Assembly: GCF_000236905.1 (NCBI RefSeq)
Contig: NC_016525.1
Span: forward strand, 434,001 to 498,000
Reading direction: 5' to 3'
Length of the DNA stretch: 64,000 nt
Source of the DNA: Tetrapisispora phaffii CBS 4417
Taxonomy: Eukaryota; Ascomycota; Saccharomycetes; Saccharomycetales; Saccharomycetaceae
The notes below the pieces were generated by a model. It was not told the origin of the DNA. It was given only the letters and a program-made list of their open reading frames with translations, and made no database searches. Shown here one piece after another: positions 37,956-48,659 of the stretch (position 1 is the first letter of the stretch; every line of letters begins with the position of its first letter). The translations under genes and the position numbers were made by a program.

Positions 37956-39155
37956 CTAACGAGGGAATACTTGGTTTAATGAATCAGTTGAAGTGACTCC
38001 ATTGGCAATGGCAATTGACAACAACAACTTGCTCTTGATTGGCGATAAGTAATTACCGAAAATAACGTTAGAACTGCTTGACAAGTAACTGGCATCCCAG
38101 TAACCAAGGAACTCATCGTTAGAGTAAACGATTGGAATGTTGATACTCGTTGTGTTGGAACTTGAACTTGAACTTGAACCAGAGCCACTGGTCGAATTGG
38201 AACTGGAACCAGAGCCACCGGCTGAATTGGTGCTGTTGCTGTAACCCGATGGATTAGTTAACAAGTCACCGCCTGCATCGACAATGACAAGACCTTGGAT
38301 ATTCGAACTGATACCTTGAATCCAGTTACTGGACAAATCACCGGCTCCGTACAAGATTGGAACAACCGGAATGGAACTAGGCTCCGTATTGGTAAAGTTG
38401 GTGAACATGGTTCTGATTGTACCATTGCTGGCTAACACTTCAGGCGTTCCATCATTGAAAAACCAAGATACTTGTCCCGTCTTATTGTAACAGACACCAA
38501 TTGGTGCACCTGTACCGGCAATAGTATCATGATCCTTGATATAAGGAGAAAAGAATCCTGGATAAATTAATTTCAAGTCATCAATGACTACCGTGCCGCC
38601 TGGGATAGAATCAGTGTTATTAGCAACTAATAAACCGTCCCAAACATTTTCGGTAACAACAACGGGCTTCATTGAATTAATAACGACAGAGTTTAAGAAA
38701 CCAAGGGATTCGATAGAATAACTGTTACCAATGATAACAACACCCTTATAATTACCGCCAGAAATAGACGAATTCGTTTCCTTAGCGACATTGTACAATT
38801 GAGTTAAGTTCAATGTGTTGGTTACATTGTATAACGTGGTGACCTCTACATCAGGATATTGGCTTAATGATTCAATTGGGACTTCTCCTCCAGTAACTAT
38901 AACTTTCAATTTCATGGAACCTTGGCCGGAACCTCCAGCCCCAGTTCCATTACCAGCAGTGCCATTACCAGCGGTTCCATTACCAGCAGTGCCGTTGCCA
39001 GCAGTACCATTACCAGAGGTACCATTAATACCATTTCCAGATGCAGTTGGGGGTAAAACTCCGCCAGTTTCGTTCTGACGTTTCTGAAAGAATAATGGGT
39101 TAGCAAAGACACTAACAATAAGAACAAACAATCCAAATAATATTTGTTGTCTCAT
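37956..39155 (-). CDS. YGP1: Secreted wall glycoprotein, YGP1/SPS100 family
   Basis: 399 residues. A signal peptide (ILFGLFVLIVSVFA) leads to an FxxxRQN processing-like site, then a GNGTA repeat array (residues ~40-70), then the conserved Ygp1/Sps100 domain (GGEVPIESLSQYPDVEVTTLYN..., VVIIGNSYSIESLGFLN, PVVVTENVWDGLLVANN). A Ser/Gly/Asn-rich linker precedes the C-terminal block (VYSNDEFLGYWDASYLSSSSNVIFG). Many N-glycosylation sequons (NGT, NST, NVT) are present. In S. cerevisiae YGP1 is induced at the diauxic shift and starvation, and SPS100 in spore wall maturation; they are duplicates. A position between YHR138C-like and YHR140W fits SPS100; before CBK1 fits YGP1. Confidence 0.85.
   Translation of the reverse strand: MRQQILFGLFVLIVSVFANPLFFQKRQNETGGVLPPTASGNGINGTSGNGTAGNGTAGNGTAGNGTAGNGTGAGGSGQGSMKLKVIVTGGEVPIESLSQYPDVEVTTLYNVTNTLNLTQLYNVAKETNSSISGGNYKGVVIIGNSYSIESLGFLNSVVINSMKPVVVTENVWDGLLVANNTDSIPGGTVVIDDLKLIYPGFFSPYIKDHDTIAGTGAPIGVCYNKTGQVSWFFNDGTPEVLASNGTIRTMFTNFTNTEPSSIPVVPILYGAGDLSSNWIQGISSNIQGLVIVDAGGDLLTNPSGYSNSTNSAGGSGSSSNSTSGSGSSSSSSSNTTSINIPIVYSNDEFLGYWDASYLSSSSNVIFGNYLSPIKSKLLLSIAIANGVTSTDSLNQVFPR
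38940..39030. repeat. 15-bp coding minisatellite (GNGTA repeats)
   Basis: Five or so near-identical 15-bp units encode GNGTA within the YGP1/SPS100-type protein. Each unit keeps an N-glycosylation sequon, so copy number would change the number of glycans near the mature N-terminus. Boundaries are approximate. Confidence 0.75.
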
Positions 39156-40004
39156 TTTTGATTTTAAAGTAATTGGGTGATTTGATATGTTGGGCCCTAA
39201 ATTGAACTTAATATCTTTAAATATGGAACTTAACTAAAGAAGAATCGAAATTAATTGGAATTCAGTCATCATTTATATAGTATATTTTTATATTATCAAA
39301 TAAAAATGAATTATCAAATAGGGATTTGTCTTAAAAGGAAGAGTAGATGCACTTCTAATTTATGGGTCATTGAGGCTCTCATTAGTGCCACTAGTTTCGT
39401 TATGAGGTTTATTCAATTACTCTATGAGAAAAGATACGCACAACTAACAAGAATTAAATAATAACAGCTCAATTACAGCAACCTTCAATTGACATTTCAA
39501 ACTTAATGTCAATAATATCTTTTACTTCAAATTGTCCATATTGAATAACCGCAACATAGTTTTACCTTAAATAATAGTTATAACATGTAGGTTGGCACTT
39601 CTATCTTGATGATTTTTTTCGTATTGCATCACGAACAGCTATAAAGAATATTCGTTCGCAGGAACCTCAAAGACCGGACATTTGTATAATTTCGAAACCA
39701 GATGGAAAGCATGGTCATAAAAAAGTTACATATGGCCTTTTTGAAGGTTTATTATCCCTTAAAACAATTTAAAAGGAATAACGTTTGTCAAACATATAAC
39801 AAACATATATCAGATCAATACTGAATTTTAGTAATATTACTTACATTGGAGTAGAGTAAGACCTTGATTTCAACACTTTAGGTTGCGTTATAGAAATAAA
39901 CACAGGCCTTTTTTCGTTCTCAATTAATATATACTTTGTCGAGTGATCAATAAAGGTGATACGAGGAAAAGTAAACTAAACTAATTACGTTCATTACTAA
40001 AAAA
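39156..40004. other. Divergent intergenic YGP1-like/YHR140W
   Basis: 849 bp with both promoters, AT-rich. No RNA gene, repeat or well-supported binding site is recognised. Confidence 0.45.
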
Positions 40005-40715
40005 ATGACAGTTTCTCGTTTACCTACAATTAGGTCCATAATAATTAACTCAGCTTCAGTTATTATTCTAAGTTGGGGTTTGTGGACATGTACATCCATC
40101 ATTTTACCACAGTCGTTAGCTAGTGCAGGGCACAAACAATTTCTAACAAATATATCCGTCGTTGCTTCATTATTGAGCAATTATAGTAATATATTTAACT
40201 TTTTTATTCAACGTTATTCAAATGATAAGGTTTTCAAAAATACTACTAATTTTATTGCAAGACATATTTGTTTACCAATTGCGTTAGTTTTAGAGTCAAT
40301 TGTTGTTTTAGTTTATTGGCCACTAAAAATATTTTTTTACTATTTAATTTATCAAGGGGCCAATGATAATTCACGTACTCCAATCCCATTATCAGTAGAT
40401 TTTGCAATTCATTTATTTCCAATCATTTTCTTACTAAGTGATCATTATTTATCTGGTTACGGAGAATATTTTTCAATCTCTAAGATCAAGGCATTCATTC
40501 TTGTAACAATATTAGGATTCAGTTATAACAGATGGTTATACTATTTAATCGATCTAAATGGAGGTGGTGCTTTCCCATATCCATTTTTAAGTGTCCCAGA
40601 ACCGTTTAGAACCATCATTTTTATATCAATTACAACCGTCGGTTGGCTATTTTACGTCCTATATCAAAAGTTTCCTCCATCATCTCGTTTAACCTCCCAC
40701 AAGAAAATTAATTAA
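40005..40715 (+). CDS. FAR-17a/AIG1-like membrane protein (YHR140W)
   Basis: 236 residues (S. cerevisiae YHR140W 239), with about six hydrophobic spans. The AIG1/ADTRP family are threonine hydrolases of fatty-acid esters in animals. The candidate catalytic Thr is T48 (KQFLTNIS) and the candidate His is H136 (DFAIHLFP), both placed as the family predicts, so enzymatic activity is plausible but inferred. The plus strand between the YGP1/SPS100 gene and the snoRNA candidate matches the YHR139C-YHR140W-snR32 order. Confidence 0.85.
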   Translation: MTVSRLPTIRSIIINSASVIILSWGLWTCTSIILPQSLASAGHKQFLTNISVVASLLSNYSNIFNFFIQRYSNDKVFKNTTNFIARHICLPIALVLESIVVLVYWPLKIFFYYLIYQGANDNSRTPIPLSVDFAIHLFPIIFLLSDHYLSGYGEYFSISKIKAFILVTILGFSYNRWLYYLIDLNGGGAFPYPFLSVPEPFRTIIFISITTVGWLFYVLYQKFPPSSRLTSHKKIN

Positions 40716-40879
40716 ATAATTAATTATATCAACATGTTCATATATATATATAATTATATTATTTAATAATCGATATATCGTCTTGATGTCTAATAATATC
40801 CCATCCATTCATCATTCCCATTGACTTCAACATTCTGCTTGGACAAATGAGACATGAACCCTATTCATTTCAAGTACGT

Positions 40880-40886
40880 TTACCCG
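40880..40886. promoter_or_regulatory. Reb1-type site upstream of the snoRNA candidate
   Basis: TTACCCG about 240 bp upstream of the candidate snoRNA 5' end. Independent yeast snoRNA genes often use Reb1, Abf1 or Tbf1 sites at such distances. Confidence 0.45.
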
Positions 40887-41124
40887 CTCTTGGAAACATA
40901 TTCAAAAGTTAAATTTGCGCAGTGTGTCCATCGAATAAAACAAAACAGAAAAAAATTCCGTAAAACAATTTAGTACATAAAGAGAACGTAATATACCAAT
41001 TTACATAAGAATAATTGTATGTATTTTAGTTACTTGTAATTTATTGTTATCAGTATTTTTTAATACATTTCTTATTTACTTTCTAAAAGAGACCAACATC
41101 AATAATATCGCGAATGCAATACCA

Positions 41125-41294
41125 CATTACTGACTCCAGTTCTTATGGTTGTCAGGAGAGGATTCAATTTTGAACCCAACGTCTCTCTTGTTTCGGTTAC
41201 TGCTAAGCGTAGATTAAATTAAGGACGTTGCTGGGCGCCTTGTGTTGATCGTTTCGACGATGTGAGACATTGGGAATCAGCTGTACCTACATTC
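41125..41294 (+). ncRNA. SNR32: H/ACA box snoRNA candidate, probable snR32
   Basis: The layout is hairpin - box H - hairpin - ACA. The first hairpin region (about 41131-41208) has GAGAG/CTCTC pairing. Box H AGATTA (ANANNA) is at 41211-41216. The second hairpin is capped by a perfect UUCG tetraloop (stem ATCGT/ACGAT at 41248-41252 and 41257-41261). ACA is at 41289-41291, three nucleotides before the proposed end. In S. cerevisiae SNR32 (about 188 nt, guides a pseudouridine in 25S rRNA) lies between YHR140W and RPL42B, which corresponds to this spot. Identity rests on synteny and box layout; I did not verify the guide sequences, and the 5' end is approximate. Confidence 0.6.
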
Positions 41295-41515
41295 TATTTA
41301 ATACTCTGTCTTTTTATTTTTTATTATACTACTACTACTGCATTCAACTCTCACAAAGGGGAAACAGATTATATCTATTAATCATATTTGTTTCAATCAT
41401 TTAGTTTGAACTATTAAAAATGTCATATTCATTTTATCATGACTGATCTATCTACTTACATGAATATAACTATCTACTCAGATATTGTAAGTTAAAAGTG
41501 TTTATGGTTGTTATT

Positions 41516-43505
41516 TTATAATGCATTCTTACGAGTTAAATAATCAAACCTTGAGTATGTGTAACCAATAAATGGTAAATCTTCTTTGGCAGACGCTTGA
41601 ACAACCGCTCCATTCTTTAACATTTGTTCTCTTTGCATTGCAGCTTGTGCCATGGCTGGAGAATCTGGAACGTTTTCTAACTCATCAGTTGGGAAAAATC
41701 TTGTATCTGTGATCGAACTTAATTTAGGAATATATGGTGCATCAACTTGACGAATAGCATTCCAATCGACACCAGAAAAAAATGGGTGGCTTTTAAGTTC
41801 AGCTGCACCGCCATGTCTACCCAATCTATTATCGGAATGAGTCAATAATCTACGAATCAAATCTTCTGCCTCATACGAAATATGAATATCATCTGGAAAC
41901 TGTAAAGTTTGTTCGAAATTCATAATCTTTCTATATGTTTCCTGAGGAGTTTCAGAACAGAAAGGTGGCCAACCAATTAAACATTCGTACATAATAGCAC
42001 CTAATGACCACCAATCACATTCTTGACCATAGCCTTGGTAGAGAAAGATTTCTGGTGCAATATAATCCGGCGTACCAACAGTAGAGTATGCCATTAAACG
42101 ACGGGATTTTCTCCACGTCTGAATTTGTTGTCTATTAGACATTGTTAAATTAATCGAATCAACAAACATTGATTGTCTATTATTATCAGTTACATTAGGT
42201 TGACCTGGTTTATCCAAATGAGTAGTCGTTTCATCTTCTTGTAATAACTTTTTATAATAATTAGAATCATGAGTTTTGTGGAAACCTGTAGATAAACCAA
42301 AATCCGATAATTTAATATGTCCTCTAATATCAATCAAAATATTATCAGGTTTAATATCTCTATGAATAAAGCCTAATTTATGGATTGCTTCGATCGCTAA
42401 AATACATTCTGCAATGTAAAATCTAGTGACATCTTCAGTAAATATTTGCCATCTGATTAACATTGTCATTAAATCACCACCTGGTAAAAATTCCATAATC
42501 AAATATAAGTATTGAGCATCTTGGAAAGAATAATATAAAGAAACAACCCAAGGAGAATCACTGCCTGCTAAGACATCTCTTTCGGCTTTAACATGAGCTA
42601 ATTGATCTTTTTTGTACATTTCGGATTTTAATAAAGTCTTCATTGCATAAATTTTACCAGTGTCGACTTTTTGAACTAACCTAACTTCACCAAATGCACC
42701 TTTACCAATGACTTTCACTGTCTGGAAATCTTCTAAAGATAATCTTGTTCTACGTAGTCTTAAAAATTGAGATTCTTTCTTACCTAATGAGGTCAGTTGC
42801 CTTGATTTTCTTTCATCAGACCAGTCATGAGAGGCAAGCTCTGTTTCTAATTCAACACGTCTTTGGTTCCTTTCAATGGCATATTTGACTGAAGATTGAT
42901 AAAAGTTTTCAATTCTCAATTTGACTGCTGCTGCTTTATCTTGAGTTGATTTAGTCAATAAATCTGGTCTTCTCTCAAAATACATATAATTACTACTGTT
43001 AATATTAGCTTGATTTTGTTTTCGTGATGGTGATAAAATGTTATCTTGGTATTGTATCTGTTGATTTTGCATGTTCTGAGTATTTTTCTCCGAGTTTGAG
43101 CTCAATATACTTGTTATCGGACTTGATTGGTAGTGTGAATCATTATACAGCTGTTGAGGTTGCGCTAGAGGGCTTGATGCTGATGCATTATTTGAATTAT
43201 AAAGAGGAGAGTGCTGACCGTACTCTGATTCTGCTGTATATTGTCCTGGTGAAAATGCTTGTTGCTGTTGCTGTTGTTGCAGCATTGCAAAACTATTAGT
43301 GCTATGAAGATCAGCTGTTGAATGATTACTTCCTTCACTAGAGTTATATACCAACTGTTGAGGAGCAATTGGCTGTTGCATTGAAGAATTACTGTTTTGT
43401 CTTCCACTGTTATGCTGATTCGGTATGTAACCATTTTGTGCAGGTGGAGGAGTCGACGGGAAATCCAAAGACAAATTATCATGATAAGCGTTAATACCTC
43501 CAGTA

Positions 43506-43542
<37 letters not shown>

Positions 43543-43768
43543 CATTTTGTAAATTACTCTGTAACGATTGATGTGAATTTTGTGCTCTCATGTAATTTTC
43601 ACTAAAAGTTGCATTAGGAGGTCTTTGTAATTGTTGATAACGATCTGCATTGTCTTGCTGTTGCTGTTGCTGCTGTTGCTGCTGTTGCCGTTGCATATGC
43701 TGTTGCTGCTGTTGCTGATAATACTCATGCTCATTACCAGCTTGTGAATTATATTGTCCATTAAACAT
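41516..43768 (-). CDS. CBK1: NDR/LATS kinase Cbk1
   Basis: 750 residues (S. cerevisiae 756). The N-terminal ~270 residues are Gln/Asn-rich with several polyglutamine runs. Next is the N-terminal regulatory region that binds Mob2 (about 280-350), then an AGC kinase domain from about 350: [11 protein letters not shown] loop, [10 protein letters not shown] catalytic loop, SDFGLSTGF, and activation segment [12 protein letters not shown] with the NDR-type insert before it. The C-terminal hydrophobic motif [12 protein letters not shown] carries the Thr phosphorylated by Kic1 in S. cerevisiae. It is the RAM-pathway kinase that activates Ace2 and controls cell separation and wall mRNA translation. 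Orthologue of YNL161W. Confidence 0.97.
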
Positions 43769-44670
43769 ATTAATTACCTCTTTCTTTTGAATTTAAACAC
43801 AGTTCTATTATTGTAACACGATGGGCAGACCAATTAAATATGCAACGATTGAACAGTATTTGCTTCAAGTTTATATTCCAGATCAACTATATATTTGACT
43901 TTAAGGATAGAGATAAAAGAGTCTCTTCTAATATTTCAAATCAATGTAGAGCTCGTATTATATACTTATTATATTATATTGAAAAAGGTTCATTAACTTT
44001 TTGCTATTTAGTTATTTATTTCTATTATTTTATGAACAAGGTTACCGTGATTTGTGTAAATTTTCAATATAATTTCGAATTTTTTCAATATTTGTCTTCT
44101 CACTACGGAATTTCACAGCGGTTTTTCAAAAATATTTCGTGAAGAAAAAATTATAAAGTTCCAGCACATAATTTATATATAGATGATGTCTATATTTGAT
44201 CTGACTATATGAAATATCGAATCTTAATTAAAAAGCAATTGAATCAGAGCTTTTGATTTAGATTAGTTATCTCATTGATGAGTGCAATGCAATTTTTTTC
44301 ACACCAAGCCTTTATAATCTGAATTGATTGATTGCTTATCGAGTAACTGTAGCTTATACTGTGAATGTAAAGAATGTACGTTGTGGTTAAATCAACACTT
44401 ACCTACGTATACGTATATAGAAATAACTCAATGCACCGTCTTTACTTTAGAATCGAAAGTATTGATTACTATCTACATTTTTTTAACACTGTTATATATT
44501 AATTATAAGTGATATTATATATATATAGATAGAGTGCAACCGTTTGTGAGAACTTGTCTTAGAAATGTTTCAATACAAGCCTTTTAAGAGTTAGTGAAAT
44601 TTACATTAATTTAAACTTTATAATAGAAAATGAAAAAACAGAAATATTTTTTTTATAATCATTAAAAGGC
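43769..44670. other. Intergenic CBK1-RPL42
   Basis: 902 bp between two minus-strand genes. Strongly AT-rich, with several short chance frames. No RNA gene recognised. Confidence 0.45.
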
Positions 44671-45526
44671 TTAAAATTGTAAAGCTTGACCCTTTTGCTT
44701 CTTTTCACCACCTAATTCGAAGTGCTTACATCTCTTTAAGGTTAATTGAGCCTTGGTCTTGCAAGCGACACATTCTAATCTTAAAACAACTTTCTTGGTA
44801 GTCTTAGCTTTCTTGTGGAAAACTGGCTTAGTTTGACCACCGAAACCGGCTTGTTTACGGTCATAACGTCTCTTACCTTGAGCGAACAAAGAGGCCTTAC
44901 CAGCTTTGTATTGGGTAACCTTGTGTTGAGTGTGCTTTCTACAGCTCTTACCCTTACAGTATGTCTTTCTGGTCTTTGGAACGTTAACTGTATTGAAAAG
45001 TTCATTAAATAAAATAACAATCAACTTACATCGAAAACACATAAGAGGAACAACAAAGTTTGTTGATTATCCACATGCCTTTGATATATAAAGTTTGAAT
45101 GAAATATATTAAACGTTCAGTATGTTAGTAAAAGAATTCTTGTATTGTTAATTATCATCATAACCAAATTTTTTATTGATGAGAGTTACAAGCATAAGAT
45201 TTTCATTGCAAAATGAAACTGCAATAAGCCCTTCTAATATCCACAAAATTTATGGTATGCATTCTTATCTCTAATGGTTGTCTTTACTAATCAATTATTA
45301 TTATATTCCAATATTTGAAAAATCTGATTAATCTGCTTAATCTTATTACTATCTCAAAATCTTGATATCATCGATATATCTTGAACTCCAATGTTTCCTT
45401 TTTGCATATTTACTTCATATATACTCATTGCTCATCATCCAATATTGTTTCTTAACTCATCAATAAATGTAACTTCTTCTAGGAATGATGGTGCACATAA
45501 CGAATTTCATTTTATTACATACCCAT
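44671..45526 (-). CDS. RPL42: 60S ribosomal protein eL42, two exons
   Basis: The frame upstream of [14 protein letters not shown] is intronic. Exon 1 is 4 nt (45523-45526, ATGG), the intron 44988-45522 (535 nt; donor GTATGT, perfect TACTAAC at 45124-45130, acceptor CAG), and exon 2 44671-44987. The spliced product is 106 residues, the standard length of eL42. It contains the C-terminal [13 protein letters not shown] and zinc-ribbon cysteines (ECVACKT, ...LKRCKH). It sits near the ribosomal E site, and its variation confers cycloheximide resistance in some yeasts. A first exon of only four bases followed by a long intron is normal for yeast RPL42. Whether it descends from RPL42A or RPL42B cannot be told. 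Confidence 0.95.
44988..45522 (-). other. RPL42 intron
   Basis: A 535-nt intron with consensus GTATGT and TACTAAC; the branch point lies about 137 nt from the CAG acceptor, on the long side for yeast. I see no embedded snoRNA. Confidence 0.9.
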
Positions 45527-47086
45527 TGTTGTTTATAGTTCTAGTTGGTGCTGTAGTTCTAAGAAACGTTTGAAAATATAAATTTATGTAATTTAATAAA
45601 CGCTGTTTATATACATTGAGGATAATAACTAATACATTTTGAAATACTTACAAGATGTGTTTTCAATTGCAATCACTAGAGAGAGAGTGAATAATATTAT
45701 TCACATCATTGATAGTAAAGCTTAGAGTCCATTAGATATCTAACGAATAAATTGCCAATATGCTATGTAAAATTCATTATCGATGGGGCGCGGAAGAAGC
45801 TAAACAGTGAATGAATTTTTCACACGCTGAACAGACTGCTTCTTTCCCACTGTCCGATGTTGCTTTGCAGTGAGAAAGACAACAAATTAGAGAGAGATGA
45901 GCCGAATCGCACAGAGGAAGGTCACCCGCTAAAGTGGAAAACCTAGGCAGAGAAGCTGAGAGTCTAGAGAGAGAAAATGTTTAAGCCTACGCAGGAGGAC
46001 GTGACTCCACTGAAAGAGAACGTGCTTTACACAAGAACAATCCAATATTGAGAAGAGTGTCCTCTCGCATGAGTAAAAAAGAGAATTTAGCCCTTCTTGC
46101 CTGACAGTAACAAACTGTAAATTTCCACTATGTAACTCACCAGGCATCAGTTTGGGTGTGAGTGCACTATGCGAGTTATTGAAAAAACATCAAAAATCAA
46201 CACCGATGCAGGAAGTGGAATGGGGCGTCAAAGTCTGGAACAGTAGAACGGTAAAAACAGAGGGTTCGTTAATTTTAGTTTCCAGTTAAAATTTCAAGGA
46301 ACTCCTTCGCACTCCGAATTTCCATCTTTTATCTTCTTTCTCATGCTTTTTTTCATTTCCGAAAAAAATAATAAAAAATAATAAATATGAAAATGTACGG
46401 ATGTTAGCAGTCACATACACTAAGATTAATTCACCGGGTAAATGCATTTACATACTCCATATCAAAATGCATTTTCGATTTAGAGATCGATATATTGTGT
46501 ATCACTATGAACCAGTTAATGGACATTATTGTATATATTTTAGTAAGTACCCTTGTCTTTCAATGTATTATGCTTAGTGTTACGTTCGAATACATATGTC
46601 TCTGTGTAATTGTTTCTTGATCTCTCCTATATACACTATAATACACTATAAGATGTACCTTATTTAAATGAATCGAATCTTCTAAGTTACCGTCATTGCA
46701 TACTAAGTCACAAACTCATCCACTGTCTTTGACATTTTTCAAATTTGTGTAAAATTGTCCCAAAAAGGTAATTTATTTAATTTTTTATATATAGTGAAAT
46801 TCCAACTAATGCACTTATTGTAACTGTAACTGTAATCGTTAATGAGGGAAGGCATACTTATAAATATGATTACAAGTAATACTGTAAAGCTGTTGTTGTC
46901 AGTGTACTAGATCTCATTTCATATCATGAACTATGAAGTACAGCTACTCATCAAAGCAAAGGAACTATTGTCAAATAACTACACAGCGATTTGTGCTTGA
47001 CAACATCACAGATACATATAGAAATATATATCACTGGAGAAGGACGAGTTCGCTATTATAAAAACACACATACAGTCTAGTTGAAC
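45527..47086. other. Divergent intergenic RPL42/CHS7
   Basis: 1.56 kb. About 45780-46260 is more GC-rich, with imperfect hairpins such as CACTG...CAGTG near 45850-45880. TTTGGGTGTGAGTG near 46150 gives ACACCCAAAC on the other strand, a weak Rap1-like match that would suit a ribosomal protein promoter. A Reb1-like site lies at 46435-46441. No coding region recognised. Confidence 0.45.
46435..46441. promoter_or_regulatory. Reb1-type site
   Basis: CGGGTAA within TTCACCGGGTAAAT, about 650 bp upstream of CHS7 and 900 bp from RPL42. Core motif only. Confidence 0.4.
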
Positions 47087-48004
47087 ATGGGTGTAACTAA
47101 TTTCGCTGATTTATGTTCGAAAACACCGTTACCTCTATGTTCAGTTGTCAAATCGACTAGACATTTTGTGCTCTCAAACTCAACTTTTATAGATGATTTT
47201 GCTCCACAAAATCTAAATATTGGTATATTACCAAAATGTTACTCGAGATCTGTCGAACTAGCAAATACAATGATCTTTAATATAGGTAATGCATTCATCA
47301 ATATTGGTGGTTTAGTAGTGATACTGATTATTCTTTTCAACATGAGACAAAAATATACTGCAATTGGTAGATTAGAATATATTTATTTTTACCAACTAGT
47401 TATTGCTTACTTAGTGTTTACATTAGTAGTGAATTGTGGAGTTTCACCACCAGGATCAAACGTATATCCATATATAGTTGCTATACAATTAGGGTTTGCC
47501 GGATCATGTTGCTGGACACTTATGATAAATGGACTATTGGCTTTTAATCTATGGGAGGATGGTACAACAAAGTCGATGTTAATAGTACGAGGATTCTCAT
47601 TTGTAGGGTTTATATCTAACTTTTTGGCCTCGGTGTTAACTTTCAGAGCTTGGATAGATAATAGACATATTCCTTCAATAAATACAACAGGGTTATTCGT
47701 CGTGGTTTACATCATTAACGCCATTTTGTTGTTTATGTATGTCCTCTGTCAATTGATGGTTTCATTCTTTATTGTCAGTAACTTATGGGTGACAGGAGCT
47801 ATCGTTTTAGGCGTGGCATTCTTTATATGCGGCCAAGTGTTGGTTTACGCATTCTCAGTTCAAATATGCGAAGGTTGCAAACATTATATAGATGGTCTAT
47901 TTTTTGGCAGTATCTGTAATATTTTCACATTAATGATGGTCTATAAAATATGGGATATGACCACTGATGATGATTTAGAATTTAGCATAAACATAAAATC
48001 ATAA
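47087..48004 (+). CDS. CHS7: ER export chaperone for chitin synthase III, Chs7
   Basis: 305 residues (S. cerevisiae 316) with about seven transmembrane spans. The N-terminus contains the family pattern CSKTPLPLCSV and SNSTFIDDFAPQNLNIGILP. FINIGGLVVILIILFNMRQKYTAIGR and DCGVSPPGS-like VNCGVSPPGSN are conserved, and the C-terminal core ends KIWDMTTDDDLEF. It is slightly shorter after that, lacking the extended tail of S. cerevisiae. Chs7 lets Chs3 leave the ER, so it controls bud-neck and wall chitin. The first ATG is 47087; the open frame starts two codons earlier at a TTG. Orthologue of YHR142W. Confidence 0.95.
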   Translation: MGVTNFADLCSKTPLPLCSVVKSTRHFVLSNSTFIDDFAPQNLNIGILPKCYSRSVELANTMIFNIGNAFINIGGLVVILIILFNMRQKYTAIGRLEYIYFYQLVIAYLVFTLVVNCGVSPPGSNVYPYIVAIQLGFAGSCCWTLMINGLLAFNLWEDGTTKSMLIVRGFSFVGFISNFLASVLTFRAWIDNRHIPSINTTGLFVVVYIINAILLFMYVLCQLMVSFFIVSNLWVTGAIVLGVAFFICGQVLVYAFSVQICEGCKHYIDGLFFGSICNIFTLMMVYKIWDMTTDDDLEFSINIKS

Positions 48005-48072
48005 TAATATATATCACAATTATATATAGTACTCAATCAAAATAATATTCATTTGAAGAACAAATAATTCAT

Positions 48073-48327
48073 CTACTTGGTGGATAGTCTTTCAGTAGCA
48101 GCATTTAACATCTCTGAACCTTCCACATAGAATAGATTGTCTGTACTGCTAACCTCATTAAAAGGATATAAACATTCTCTATTTGGACACAATACCATAG
48201 CATAGTTCTGTTGTATTAAACATTTCTGTAGAAAACTATCGCATTGAGGACAGTTTAAGATCGCTTGCTCATCGTTCGTTTGTAGATCATTTTCTTTCTG
48301 TATGTCAGATTCATTATTATTTGACAT
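48073..48327 (-). CDS. Small zinc-ribbon-like protein (YNL162W-A type)
   Basis: 84 residues. Cysteine pairs C26-C29 (NCPQCDSF) and C47/C52 (LCPNRECLYPF) suggest a zinc ribbon. It occupies the place and strand of the small S. cerevisiae gene YNL162W-A between RPL42A and RIA1, which is uncharacterised. It has an acidic, disordered N-terminus and a short helical C-terminus. Function unknown. The conserved cysteines, ATG start and correct position make it a real gene despite its size. Confidence 0.75.
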   Translation of the reverse strand: MSNNNESDIQKENDLQTNDEQAILNCPQCDSFLQKCLIQQNYAMVLCPNRECLYPFNEVSSTDNLFYVEGSEMLNAATERLSTK

Positions 48328-48659
48328 TTTCTACCTTGATTCTTTTTCACTGAGTTTATTATATTCAATTCTTTGTTATATAATATTAATGTTCAAATAC
48401 TATTCTGATCTTTTATCTTTTAATATGAAAGCTCAGCTCATCGCAAGTATCTAAAGTTTTTCACACTTTTTAATTTTTCATTTACAGAACATGAAAATTT
48501 CGAAGGGATCGAACCTTCTAACATGTAACTTTACATAATTAATAAGATATATACTTATATAAGAATGAGTTTCACCAATAGACATGATAGTACATAAGAT
48601 CTCCCAGTACTTCAGCCAGCTGATTATAATAGGACCGACCGTTTAATAATTTAGGAAGA
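48328..48659. other. Divergent intergenic between the YNL162W-A-type gene and RIA1
   Basis: 332 bp. On the minus strand, around 48500-48517, there is a sequence that folds like a tRNA T-arm (GAAGG-TTCGATC-CCTTC), but no complete tRNA surrounds it. Otherwise AT-rich promoter sequence. Confidence 0.5.

Larger units (their letters stand above)
40716..41515. other. Intergenic YHR140W/CBK1 with snoRNA candidate
   Basis: 800 bp between convergent genes. It contains a Reb1-like site (40880-40886) and a candidate H/ACA snoRNA (about 41125-41294), followed by T-rich sequence (41308-41330) suitable for Nrd1/Nab3-type termination. Its local base composition and structure differ from the flanking AT-rich DNA. 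Confidence 0.55.

Noticed and set aside
39255..39461. 68-codon frame upstream of the YGP1/SPS100-type gene
   Set aside because: No family resemblance; lies in a divergent promoter region.
43840..44142. 100-codon frame upstream of CBK1
   Set aside because: Phe/Ile/Tyr/Asn string typical of translated AT-rich DNA with no conserved features.
48497..48520. Minus-strand T-arm-like sequence (GAAGG-TTCGATC-CCTTC) suggesting a tRNA
   Set aside because: No matching acceptor stem, D-arm or A box lies at the right distance, so it is at most a relic or chance B-box match.
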